Shown here: piece by piece, positions 10,006-17,133 of the stretch
Numbering within the stretch: the first letter of the stretch is position 1
Layout: each line of letters begins with the position of its first letter
DNA from: Bacteroidales bacterium
GTDB lineage: Bacteria; Bacteroidota; Bacteroidia; Bacteroidales; UBA10428
Length of the DNA stretch: 43,870 bases
Reading direction: 5' to 3'
NCBI GenBank assembly: GCA_016936215.1
Contig: JAFGPL010000313.1
Coordinates: 1-43,870, forward strand
The notes under the pieces: generated by a model
The model's database searches: none
Seen by the model: the letters and a program-made list of their open reading frames with translations, nothing else
Told to the model about the DNA's origin: nothing
Made by a program: the position numbers and the translations under genes

Positions 10006-10929
10006 ATGCAGGGAAAAAATTATTCTGAACAGATCAAATCCGAAGCCATCCGCCTTGGTTTTAATGCCTGTGGTATTGCCCGTGCAGAACCTTTAAAAAC
10101 CGATGAAACAAACCTGAAAACATGGCTTGATAAAAAGATGCATGCCGGGATGGCATATATGTCAGGCTATTTTGAAAAAAGAATTGATCCTGTTCAGTTA
10201 GTTCCCGGAACGAAATCAATCATTTCCGTTTTGTTAAGTTATCATACAGGTGTGAGGCAGGAAGATGGTAATGCACCTATAATATCCACTTATGCTTATG
10301 GTAAAGATTACCACCGGGTAATGAAAAAGAAACTCAGGCTTTTACTTCAATATATTCAAAATATTATTGAAGGGGCCGATGGCCGGGTATTTGTAGACTC
10401 GGCGCCTGTGCTCGAAAGGGCATGGGCCGCAAGGGCTGGTCTTGGATGGATAGGTAAAAACTCAATGCTGATCTCCCCGAAATGGGGTTCTTTCGTTTTT
10501 ATCGGCTCGGTTTTTATTAATATTGAACTTGAATATGATGAACCCATAAAAGAGATGTGCGGCGGCTGTGCAAAATGCCTTGAAAACTGCCCAACAGGTG
10601 CCATCATCCGCCCGAAAGTTATTGATGCACACAAGTGTATTTCATATCTTACCATCGAGAATAAAGGACCAATACCTGAAATTTTCAGGCATAAGATGCA
10701 TAACAGGGTCTTCGGGTGTGATATATGCCAGGATGTATGCCCATGGAACAGAAAAGCCCCGTTTCATAACATTACCGATTTTGTGCCACGAAAAGAACTG
10801 CTGGAGATGAAAGGTGCAGACTGGGCAAATATTACCGAAGAAAATTTTAACCGCCTCTTTGAAGGTTCAGCAGTAAAAAGAGCTAAATATCAAGGTTTTA
10901 AAAGAAATATTGAATTTCTTTTAAAGTAA
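10006..10929 (+). CDS. queG: Epoxyqueuosine reductase QueG
   Basis: QueG carries out the last step of queuosine synthesis, reducing epoxyqueuosine in the anticodon loop of tRNAs with GUN anticodons. It uses cobalamin and two 4Fe-4S clusters. The 307-residue protein is the typical short form. It has the N-terminal KSEAIRLGFNACGIARAEPL, the substrate-binding segment DSAPVLERAWAARAGLGWIGKNS, and two ferredoxin-like cysteine clusters: CGGCAKCLENCP from residue 185 and CDICQDVCPWN from residue 238. The start lies 42 bp after infB on the same strand, so it may be cotranscribed. Confidence 0.95.
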   Translation: MQGKNYSEQIKSEAIRLGFNACGIARAEPLKTDETNLKTWLDKKMHAGMAYMSGYFEKRIDPVQLVPGTKSIISVLLSYHTGVRQEDGNAPIISTYAYGKDYHRVMKKKLRLLLQYIQNIIEGADGRVFVDSAPVLERAWAARAGLGWIGKNSMLISPKWGSFVFIGSVFINIELEYDEPIKEMCGGCAKCLENCPTGAIIRPKVIDAHKCISYLTIENKGPIPEIFRHKMHNRVFGCDICQDVCPWNRKAPFHNITDFVPRKELLEMKGADWANITEENFNRLFEGSAVKRAKYQGFKRNIEFLLK

Positions 10930-11042
10930 ACCAAGGATTTATTAATCCAAATGCATTTGTTACCTGTTATTATGTCGGGGTTTTTGTACTGGTTGCAGAA
11001 ACCTGACAATATAATTTAGTAATTTTACAAAAACCTTACATC

Positions 11043-11507
11043 ATGGCATCATACGACAGTGATTATTCAGGGTCAAACGACAGGCAATATACCAACGGGG
11101 AGATAACGGTTTTCTGGAAACCAAACAAATGTATCCATGCAACTACCTGTTACAAAGAACTGATTGAAGTATTCAATCCGAGAAAACGCCCGTGGGTTAA
11201 CATGAACGGGGCATCAACAGAAGAGATTATCAGGGTTGTGAACTTGTGCCCTACAGAAGCGCTTACATTTAAATATAATAAAAACCTTTCTGAGCAGCCT
11301 GTACGGCAAATTCTTCCTGAAACCGAAAATGAAGTTAGGGTGATGAGGGACGGACCGCTTGTTATTAAAGGAAATTTCAAAGTCTATGGCCCTGATGGTA
11401 CCGAATACAAAAGAATGAAAATGGTTTCTATTTGCCGGTGCGGGGCATCGCTGCAAATGCCTTTTTGCGACGGCACACACAGAAAAATAGGATTCACCGG
11501 AAAATAA
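11043..11507 (+). CDS. Fer4_19 (YjdI-like) plus CDGSH iron-sulfur protein
   Basis: A 154-residue protein with two cofactor domains. Residues about 15-80 match the divergent ferredoxin-like Fer4_19 family (KCIHATTCYKELIEVF...NLCPTEAL). Residues about 125-154 form a CDGSH domain with the ligand set CRCGASLQMPFCDGTH, three Cys and one His that bind a 2Fe-2S cluster. This combination is known in bacteria, but its role is not settled; proposals include electron transfer and redox sensing. The next gene, 7 bp away, encodes a stand-alone CDGSH protein, so the two are probably cotranscribed and may act together. Confidence 0.88.
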   Translation: MASYDSDYSGSNDRQYTNGEITVFWKPNKCIHATTCYKELIEVFNPRKRPWVNMNGASTEEIIRVVNLCPTEALTFKYNKNLSEQPVRQILPETENEVRVMRDGPLVIKGNFKVYGPDGTEYKRMKMVSICRCGASLQMPFCDGTHRKIGFTGK

Positions 11508-11514
11508 ATGAATT

Positions 11515-11712
11515 ATGAATGACGAACAGACATTTGAAATACATATCATCGAAAACGGCCCTACCCATATAAAGGGTAAATTCTCATTCAAAGACTCAGC
11601 AGGAAATTTAAGTGCTGAACACAATGAGTTGTTTTTTTGCAGGTGCGGTAGGTCTAAGAACAAACCCTTTTGTGATGGCTCGCACAAAAATCAGTGGCAA
11701 ACCCCTGAATAG
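11515..11712 (+). CDS. Small CDGSH iron-sulfur domain protein
   Basis: A 65-residue protein consisting almost entirely of one CDGSH domain. The 2Fe-2S ligands are in CRCGRSKNKPFCDGSH near the C-terminus. The N-terminal half (IIENGPTHIKGKFSFKDSAGNL) forms the beta strands usual before the ligand loop and mirrors the corresponding part of the upstream gene. A recent duplication of the CDGSH domain is possible, but the two sequences are clearly diverged. There is no membrane anchor. Confidence 0.87.
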   Translation: MNDEQTFEIHIIENGPTHIKGKFSFKDSAGNLSAEHNELFFCRCGRSKNKPFCDGSHKNQWQTPE

Positions 11713-11731
11713 TTAATATTTTCATTGCAAC

Positions 11732-12523
11732 ATGTTAAGAAAACAACTTCAGGGTATTAACATCAGGCAGTTTGAATTGTTATCAGGTTTAAAACCTGTT
11801 TTTCATTTTGTTACCGACAGACATGGGGGTGTAAGCGAGGGCTCTTATGCCAGCCTTAACCTTAGTCACAAAGTAAACGACCTGCCCGGTAATGTATGCG
11901 CCAACAGGAAGTTACTTGCCAAAAACCTGGGAATTGAAGAAACCATGTTTTATTTTCCCGACCAGTGCCACACAGCAACGGTAAAAGAAGTTAACCATGA
12001 AACAACAGATTTAGACCTGGTATCTGCCGATTCACTTATTACAAATACTATGGGGAAAGTGATCTGTGTTACAACAGCCGATTGTCTGCCCATACTCCTC
12101 TTCGACCCCGTTAAAAATGCCTGTGGCGTTGTTCATGCAGGCTGGAGGGGACTTGCTGAAAAGATTATTTTGTATGCCATTTACGCTATGAAGAGAAATT
12201 ACGGTTGCCTGCCATGCGATATCATAGCATGCATTGGCCCTGCGATTTCGGCTGCCAGGTACGAAGTGGGAACAGACGTTCCTGAAAAAATAGCTGATAA
12301 TAACGCCACTAAAGGTGCAATAAGAAGTATTCCCCGAAAAAAGGATAAGGTACTTCTTGATTTAAGAAGAATAGCTTGTAACCAGTTAATTTATGCAGGG
12401 GTTGATGTGAACAAAACAGAGATTTCAGATTGTTGCACCTTCATGCAAAACAGTGATTTTTATTCGGCCAGGAAAGAAGGTTTTCATACAGGTAGGTTCT
12501 GTACCGGAATAATGTTGTTGTAA
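11732..12523 (+). CDS. pgeF: Peptidoglycan editing factor PgeF (laccase-domain, YfiH family)
   Basis: PgeF family proteins remove misincorporated residues from peptidoglycan precursors; older annotations call them multicopper polyphenol oxidases. The 263-residue protein has all family hallmarks: FHFVTDRHGGVSEGSYASLNLS near the N-terminus, and the metal site formed by DQCH, TTADCLPILL and VVHAGWRG. CIGPAI and a C-terminal CTFMQNSDFYSARKEGFHTGRFC follow. It starts 19 bp after the second CDGSH gene and closes the plus-strand gene run that begins with rimP. Confidence 0.93.
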   Translation: MLRKQLQGINIRQFELLSGLKPVFHFVTDRHGGVSEGSYASLNLSHKVNDLPGNVCANRKLLAKNLGIEETMFYFPDQCHTATVKEVNHETTDLDLVSADSLITNTMGKVICVTTADCLPILLFDPVKNACGVVHAGWRGLAEKIILYAIYAMKRNYGCLPCDIIACIGPAISAARYEVGTDVPEKIADNNATKGAIRSIPRKKDKVLLDLRRIACNQLIYAGVDVNKTEISDCCTFMQNSDFYSARKEGFHTGRFCTGIMLL

Positions 12524-12890
12524 ATTGATATTTAACCATAATTAACAATTTTTTAATATTTTTTTCAGATTTATTTACAACATTTACAGTAATTAACGGT
12601 TATATAATTATTACCGAAATCAAAAAAATGATTGTGTTCTTTGAATTGCATTTTTGAAGCTTTAATTGTTAACAAAACTATTAACTTTTATTGCTATTGT
12701 TTATAAGTTTTGTTAAAAAGGTTTTTATTCAGGAAATAACCAGAGCAGGACTATGATTGATTTATCAGAATATTGGTGATATGGATCACCTTTATAGGGT
12801 AATTAACATCATATCGCTATTCTTGTTATCACCTTTAGGATTCGGTATTTTTACAAGCAGAATTAAGCACAAAACAAAAAACAACCAACT
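12524..12890. other. AT-rich gene-free stretch after pgeF
   Basis: No gene was recognised in these 367 bases. Visible structure is a short dyad GGTGAT-ATGG-ATCACC (12775-12790) and a repeated ATCACCTTTA at 12785 and again about 45 bases later. These could be regulator sites for the small gene that follows. The promoter match upstream of that gene is poor. Confidence 0.4.
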
Positions 12891-13097
12891 ATGCTTGATG
12901 TCAAATATAATATTAAGGGTTTAATTTCCAGCATCTACGAATGCCAGAAAAAGATTATTATCAACAAGCGTTTCATTCGCGAACTGGAAAATGAAGGCAG
13001 CGATACCACCAAACTCAGAAATGAAATTGGTGAACTTGAGGGTAAAATATCTGATTACCAGAAAGAGTTAAGAAGGAAGTATCAGTTTTCGTATTAA
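12891..13097 (+). CDS. Small coiled-coil protein of unknown function
   Basis: A 68-residue ORF I do not recognise. Residues 5-62 are predicted to be almost entirely helical and highly charged, with heptad-like spacing of Ile and Leu (LISSIYECQKKIIINKRFIRELEN, interrupted at GSDTT, then KLRNEIGELEGKISDYQKELRRKY). This suggests a helical hairpin or coiled coil. There is no signal peptide or metal motif. A strong intrinsic terminator 25 bp after the stop and a separate upstream intergenic region suggest a monocistronic gene and support it being real. Confidence 0.6.
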   Translation: MLDVKYNIKGLISSIYECQKKIIINKRFIRELENEGSDTTKLRNEIGELEGKISDYQKELRRKYQFSY

Positions 13098-13122
13098 GGA
13101 TTTTTAGCAGATACAAATAAAG

Positions 13123-13158
13123 AGCCATCCTTTAAACGGGGATGGCTTTTTAATTTTT
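13123..13158 (+). terminator. Intrinsic terminator
   Basis: AGCCATCC (13123-13130) pairs perfectly with GGATGGCT (13140-13147) across a 9-nt loop and is followed by a T-rich tail (TTTTTAATTTTT). It ends transcription of the small coiled-coil gene. Confidence 0.85.
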
Positions 13159-13224
13159 GTTCAATGCCTTCAGCGTTATCCTGTTATTTCAAAGGACATA
13201 ATGCTTAGATGCAAATCTCAGAAA

Positions 13225-15459
13225 TCAGTTTTGAAGAATCACTTTTTCTTTTATCGGGTCAAAACCTTGCGGGAACAGGGTATAGCGATCTGCAACAGCG
13301 CCTTCGAATTTAACACCGGCCAGTTTGGCCTCGCTTAAATCGGCAAATTTAAGGTTTGCGCCCCGAAGGTCGGCTTTTGTCAGGTCTGCCTCACGAAGAT
13401 TAGCATTGCTGAAGTCACAGTCCCTTAAATCGGAGAGGCTGAGGTCTGCTTCTTTAAGGTTGGCATAATTAAAGAATACGCCACGCAGGTTCTGGCGGCT
13501 TAAATTTACTTCTTTTAGATCGGCACCTGTTAGATCGGCACCTGCAAGTTTTGCCCCGTTAAGTGACGCTTCTTTTAATATTGTATACCGCATACTCGCG
13601 CTTTCAAGATTTGCCCAGTCGAGTGTTGCCTCGCTTAGGTTAGCGTTATCGAGCAGTGCAAATCGAAGGTCTGCAGAGGTAAGGTTGGCTTCGGGTAAAA
13701 CAACACTTCTAAGGTCAGGTACTTCATCAGGGTGTTCGCTTCTCCATTTGTTCCATACCCCCGGTCCTTGTTTTAAGAGGATGATGTGTTCGTCATTGCC
13801 CCTGTTTATTTCATCATTTACCTGGTTAACAACCTGGTTTTCTACGATGGTGTTAAAATTGATTTCTTCGAGCGCAAACCTTACCCCTGAAAGTATTTCT
13901 GATGCAATCAGGTTGAGATCGGTTTCTACAAGGGCTGCACGGATACCATCGAGTATCTCGGCCGAAATCGCCAATGCGTCAACGGCTTCAAGCCCTGCAT
14001 CAACACCCTGTAATGCTTCATTTACAATTAAATTCAGGTCCACCTGGTTTATACCGGCTTCTGCGCCTTTTGCAGCCTCATCTACAATTATATCTACATC
14101 TATTTCATCAAGCCCGGTTTTTACCCCCCGTATGATTTCCTCTTCAAGCATTTGTTCTTCCTCTCCTGATCTGATATAAGCCGAATCTTCTTTAATATCA
14201 TTTTCACCTGCACCTGCATTTGGCCCTGCAGTTTTATTATTGTTACTTTCCAGATCCATCAGCATGTCTTCTGGCGAAGCCTTTTCGTTATGTCGCGGGG
14301 TTATAACACCGGAGGTGTCTTCAACAGACCAAAGCGGGATGTTTTTCCGGGTGTTAAAGTTCTCAGGGTCTTTTGCCCTGCTAATATATTCCGACATACC
14401 TGTATTGAACATCATAATCAGAACTCCTGCAAAGATGACACAGGAAGCGGTAAATCCACCATTAAAATTTGTTTTCATGTTTGGTTGGTTTAATAATCTT
14501 TTAATACGTTTGAATAAATTGTTATTATTTCCATTGATGGCCATAGCCAGTTTTTCATTTAGCAAAAACTGTTCCTGAAAATTCGCAAGCGCTTTTGCAA
14601 AAGCAATTGAATCACCCGATTTTTCGATGGCTATGTCATCACAACAGTTTTCACGCTCTGCCCGAATGGTTTTTGACATCCACCACACAGCAGGGTGAAA
14701 GAAAAAAATGATTTCCACCAGTGACTGCATAATATTTACAAGATAATCACGCCTGATGATGTGGGCAAGTTCATGCATAATGATCATCTCAAGTTCTTTT
14801 GCCGGTAAACCCGTAAAAGCAGATACGGGAAAAAGTATCACCGGCCTGAAAAATCCGATGGCTGCAGGCACTTTCACCATTGCTGACTGCAGGATTTTCA
14901 CCGAAGTAGTAACTTTAAGGTTTTCGCACAGTTTTTTAAATTTATCCTGCCATTGCTGGCTTACCGGTTGTGTGCGGTAATGCTTTAACCTTTGTGTATA
15001 TGCCAGACCGCCAAGAAATTTCAGCATAAAAAACAACATACCAAGTAACCAGCAGGTAACTATCAGGGGAATATTCTGTGAAAAATAGGTATTGAAAGTC
15101 TTTAGCGAAAAATCCCGGTTGACCTTATGCTCAATGGCCTTGACAGTCTGGGATTTTTTCGCGGATTCTATAATACCCCGGGCAGGTGCAGCCTGTTCAG
15201 TCATTACCGGGACAACTGCTGAAATGTGTTTTTCGGCCTGGTAGTATTTAACAAATGTAAAAACCGAAATAACCGGCATAGAGATAAAAAAGGCAACAGC
15301 AATAAAATAACGGCTTTTAGCACTGAATTTTCGGGTAAAAAGCAGCATCAGCCCCATTAACAATGAAACCGCCGCACCCTGCCACAGCGACTGGATAATC
15401 ATGTGGCCAAAAGCCTCTACCAATGGTGAAGGCATTAGGTTCTCTATAAACTGCTTCAT
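13225..15459 (-). CDS. BlaR1-like M56 metallopeptidase with 20-residue and pentapeptide repeats
   Basis: A 744-residue membrane protein. The N-terminal half has about four membrane segments (near 22-42, 52-72, 130-150, 335-355) and an M56 zinc peptidase site, HELAH at 229-233 followed by FFHPAVWW and AERENCCDD. Such proteins sense a signal outside the cell and trigger inactivation of a BlaI-type repressor. Here no penicillin-binding sensor domain is present. After the last membrane segment come five abutting 20-residue repeats (445-544), the linker GVWNKWRSEHPDEVPDL and about 130 residues of pentapeptide repeats (A-D/N-L-x-x, about 583-715). The start overlaps blaI by 4 bp, so the pair is translationally coupled. 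By topology the repeats should lie in the periplasm, an inference. The ligand is unknown. Confidence 0.88.
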   Translation of the reverse strand: MKQFIENLMPSPLVEAFGHMIIQSLWQGAAVSLLMGLMLLFTRKFSAKSRYFIAVAFFISMPVISVFTFVKYYQAEKHISAVVPVMTEQAAPARGIIESAKKSQTVKAIEHKVNRDFSLKTFNTYFSQNIPLIVTCWLLGMLFFMLKFLGGLAYTQRLKHYRTQPVSQQWQDKFKKLCENLKVTTSVKILQSAMVKVPAAIGFFRPVILFPVSAFTGLPAKELEMIIMHELAHIIRRDYLVNIMQSLVEIIFFFHPAVWWMSKTIRAERENCCDDIAIEKSGDSIAFAKALANFQEQFLLNEKLAMAINGNNNNLFKRIKRLLNQPNMKTNFNGGFTASCVIFAGVLIMMFNTGMSEYISRAKDPENFNTRKNIPLWSVEDTSGVITPRHNEKASPEDMLMDLESNNNKTAGPNAGAGENDIKEDSAYIRSGEEEQMLEEEIIRGVKTGLDEIDVDIIVDEAAKGAEAGINQVDLNLIVNEALQGVDAGLEAVDALAISAEILDGIRAALVETDLNLIASEILSGVRFALEEINFNTIVENQVVNQVNDEINRGNDEHIILLKQGPGVWNKWRSEHPDEVPDLRSVVLPEANLTSADLRFALLDNANLSEATLDWANLESASMRYTILKEASLNGAKLAGADLTGADLKEVNLSRQNLRGVFFNYANLKEADLSLSDLRDCDFSNANLREADLTKADLRGANLKFADLSEAKLAGVKFEGAVADRYTLFPQGFDPIKEKVILQN
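13828..14127 (-). repeat. Five 20-residue protein repeats inside the M56 gene
   Basis: Residues 445-544 divide exactly into five 20-residue units starting at 445, 465, 485, 505 and 525, each 60 bp. The consensus is G-V/A-x-x-G/A-L/I-x-x-V/I-D-x-x-x-I-x-x-E-x-x-x. The units differ enough at the DNA level that the array looks old. Hydrophobic and acidic positions alternate as in amphipathic helices. Confidence 0.85.
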
Positions 15460-15839
15460 TTGTTTTCCTCCAGCTTTTGAATATATGCTTTTATCAGCTT
15501 TAATTCCTCAAAAGTTGTGCGATGGTTTCCCAAAACCTGCATAACCAAAGACGAGGCAGAACCTCCAAAGGTTGCATCGAGAAATTTGTCAAGCAATAGT
15601 TCACGGGTTTCTTCTTTCTTTACAAGAGGAATGTAAAGATGTCCCCTTCCATCCTGTTCTCTTGCCAACAATTGTTTTGCAGCCATATTCTGCATGATTT
15701 TAAGGGTAGTGGTATATCCCACATTTTTATTACGGTTTATTTGCTCATGCACAAACTTTACGGTAGCCGGATTGTGTTCCCACAATATTTGCAGTATTTC
15801 GAGTTCTGCCGCTGTAGGTTTCTGGATATTGGTTTTCAT
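15456..15839 (-). CDS. blaI: BlaI/MecI-family transcriptional repressor
   Basis: A 127-residue winged-helix repressor (PTAAELEILQILWEHNPATVKFVHEQINRNKNVGYTTTLKIMQNMAAKQLL, then the wing DGRGHLYIPLV). The C-terminal half (about 80-127) is the dimerisation helices. It is followed by and overlaps the M56 peptidase gene, the standard blaI-blaR arrangement. I chose the ATG at 15839, which gives MKTNIQKPTAAELEIL, the normal N-terminus of the family. A longer in-frame start at 15863 would put the start codon next to a predicted operator. Three matching dyads in its own promoter indicate autorepression. Whether the target includes other genes is unknown. Confidence 0.92.
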   Translation of the reverse strand: MKTNIQKPTAAELEILQILWEHNPATVKFVHEQINRNKNVGYTTTLKIMQNMAAKQLLAREQDGRGHLYIPLVKKEETRELLLDKFLDATFGGSASSLVMQVLGNHRTTFEELKLIKAYIQKLEENK

Positions 15840-15844
15840 TCTAT

Positions 15845-15913
15845 TACGATTTATGTCGTACAAATATACGACATAAATCGTAATAACAAAATTTTTATAC
15901 GATTTTTTTCGTA
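15845..15913 (-). promoter_or_regulatory. blaI promoter with three BlaI-type operators
   Basis: Three 16-bp dyads of the form TACGA-N6-TCGTA lie at 15845-15860, 15867-15882 and 15898-15913. Their centres are 22 and 31 bp apart, close to two and three helical turns. On the minus strand a TTTG element (15887-15890) and a perfect TAnnTTTG element (TATATTTG, 15861-15868) are separated by 18 bp. The middle dyad fills that spacer and the first covers the expected transcription start. Occupied dyads would block the promoter. Confidence 0.85.
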
Positions 15914-15956
15914 CCCTATTCAGATAATTCTAAATAGTATTTGTCCATAAAGTCGT

Positions 15957-16020
15957 GTGACTGTTCTTTAAAGTTCGCAGACGAGCGCAACGAAGTATGC
16001 GGACTTTAAAGAACAGTCAC
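15957..16020. repeat. 64-bp long palindrome
   Basis: GTGACTGTTCTTTAAAGT (15957-15974) is repeated inverted at 16003-16020 as ACTTTAAAGAACAGTCAC, a perfect 18-bp match that extends to about 23 bp with one mismatch. The loop contains a CGAGCGCAACGAAG core. It sits downstream of the second HmuY-like gene and upstream of the blaI promoter. It may be a dispersed palindromic repeat or may end transcription of the heme locus; there is no T-tract. Confidence 0.8.
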
Positions 16021-16029
16021 TACTTTGAG

Positions 16030-16088
16030 CCTTTGTGCCTCCGCCTGTCAGATCCGCCTGAGGCGGAGGCGGACAGGTTTGTGGCAAC
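16030..16088. repeat. GC-rich inverted module shared with the MITE
   Basis: The module reads GTGCCTCCGCCTG ... GGCGGACAGGTT with an inner dyad TCCGCCT-G-AGGCGGA (16053-16067) and outer CCTGTC/GACAGG arms. The same flanking strings, GTGCCTCCGCCTG and GGCGGACAGGTT, occur inside the 174-bp MITE near 23214-23251. This points to a dispersed repeat family. Confidence 0.6.
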
Positions 16089-16134
16089 TCATTACATTTT
16101 TCAACACTTAATTGGCATAAATATTTACAGGTAT

Positions 16135-17133
16135 TTAAGGCAAAACGGGCCTGAACTCGAATCGGGGGAAGCCGTATTTGCCATCAAGCGTATAGCTAAG
16201 AAAACGTAAACTAAAGTAATTGCCTTCAACCGATTTTAAAAGGTAAACCCTGTTGGTTTTTACATTGTAGGTTGCTGTTCCGCCTGCAAAATCAATACTT
16301 ACATCTTTCCAATCCCACCCGATTATATTTTGCCTGTCAACAAATTTTGCTGATAAAACCTGTTCATAGTCAATATTTTCAAAGTTTAAATTTTCGTACA
16401 TGCAAGCCTCTGTTCCATCCGGATTGAGCAGGGCACCCCTTACCAGGTATGGCATCGGAAAAGCAACAATACCGTAAACAAGGTCGTAATAAGGCATGAA
16501 CACGATATCATAACTGCCTTTAAGTGGTTCAAGGTTTTTTTGTTCTTCTTCTTTGAAGTTATAGTATGTAAAATTAAATGAGTCGGCTTTAAGCACGTCA
16601 AGCTGCTTTAAAACAGTTTCTCCGGGTTTTAGGTATTGAAGCAGGTAACAGGAAGAATCGGAAGAAAACATTTGAAACCTTAGATATTCGCTGTAACCCT
16701 GTACACCCTTTTGTGCCAGAATGTAGACCTTATTGTGCGATAAATAAGGAAATACAGAGGTGTCGCACCAGGTTCCAACAGCAGAGGAATCAGGGTATCC
16801 AGTAGGATTGTCATACTGCCATTCCTCATTTCCTGAGATATTATAAGGCTCATTCAAATCTATCAGTGCCGACCTGTAAACAAACAATTCATTTCCTGAG
16901 TTGACCTTTATATGCCAGGAACGGGCATCGCAACCAAATGCCAGGTCCCATTCATCGCGATGGTGTGTTTTGACAACGCTGTTGGTTTCAAAATCAAAAT
17001 AGCCCTGGTAAAATGTGATATCATATTCAATGGTTGAAACCAGCCCGGGATAGGGGGGTACCCTTTGGTCTTCTTCAAAACATGATACAGATAAAAATGC
17101 AATGGCCAGGATGTTAAATAAATATTCTTTCAT
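16135..17133 (-). CDS. HmuY-like lipoprotein (second copy)
   Basis: A 332-residue predicted lipoprotein. The signal peptide MKEYLFNILAIAFLSVSC ends in a lipobox cysteine at residue 18. The body resembles the HmuY family: an N-terminal half with YQGYFDFETN...DEWDLAFGCDARSWHIKVNSGNELF, and a C-terminal half with YDIVFMPYYD, then IIGWDWKD and LLKSVEGNYFSLRFLSYTLDGKYGFPRFEF. HmuY proteins capture heme at the cell surface and pass it to a TonB receptor. The start overlaps the stop of the receptor gene by 4 bp, so they are coupled. HTHHRDEW-type histidines are possible metal or heme ligands but not proven. Binding of another ligand cannot be excluded. Confidence 0.78.
   Translation of the reverse strand: MKEYLFNILAIAFLSVSCFEEDQRVPPYPGLVSTIEYDITFYQGYFDFETNSVVKTHHRDEWDLAFGCDARSWHIKVNSGNELFVYRSALIDLNEPYNISGNEEWQYDNPTGYPDSSAVGTWCDTSVFPYLSHNKVYILAQKGVQGYSEYLRFQMFSSDSSCYLLQYLKPGETVLKQLDVLKADSFNFTYYNFKEEEQKNLEPLKGSYDIVFMPYYDLVYGIVAFPMPYLVRGALLNPDGTEACMYENLNFENIDYEQVLSAKFVDRQNIIGWDWKDVSIDFAGGTATYNVKTNRVYLLKSVEGNYFSLRFLSYTLDGKYGFPRFEFRPVLP

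Noticed and set aside
13685-14179. 164-residue plus-strand open frame rich in Ser and Ala
   Set aside because: It is a shadow of the repeat region of the M56 gene; the periodic codons keep the opposite frame open.
13225-15863. Beta-lactam resistance regulator blaR1-blaI
   Set aside because: No penicillin-binding sensor domain and no beta-lactamase gene nearby. Only the protease and repressor modules are shared.
15840-15863. Longer blaI start at 15863
   Set aside because: It would put the start codon in the operator/promoter region and adds residues (YDINRNR) not seen in the family.
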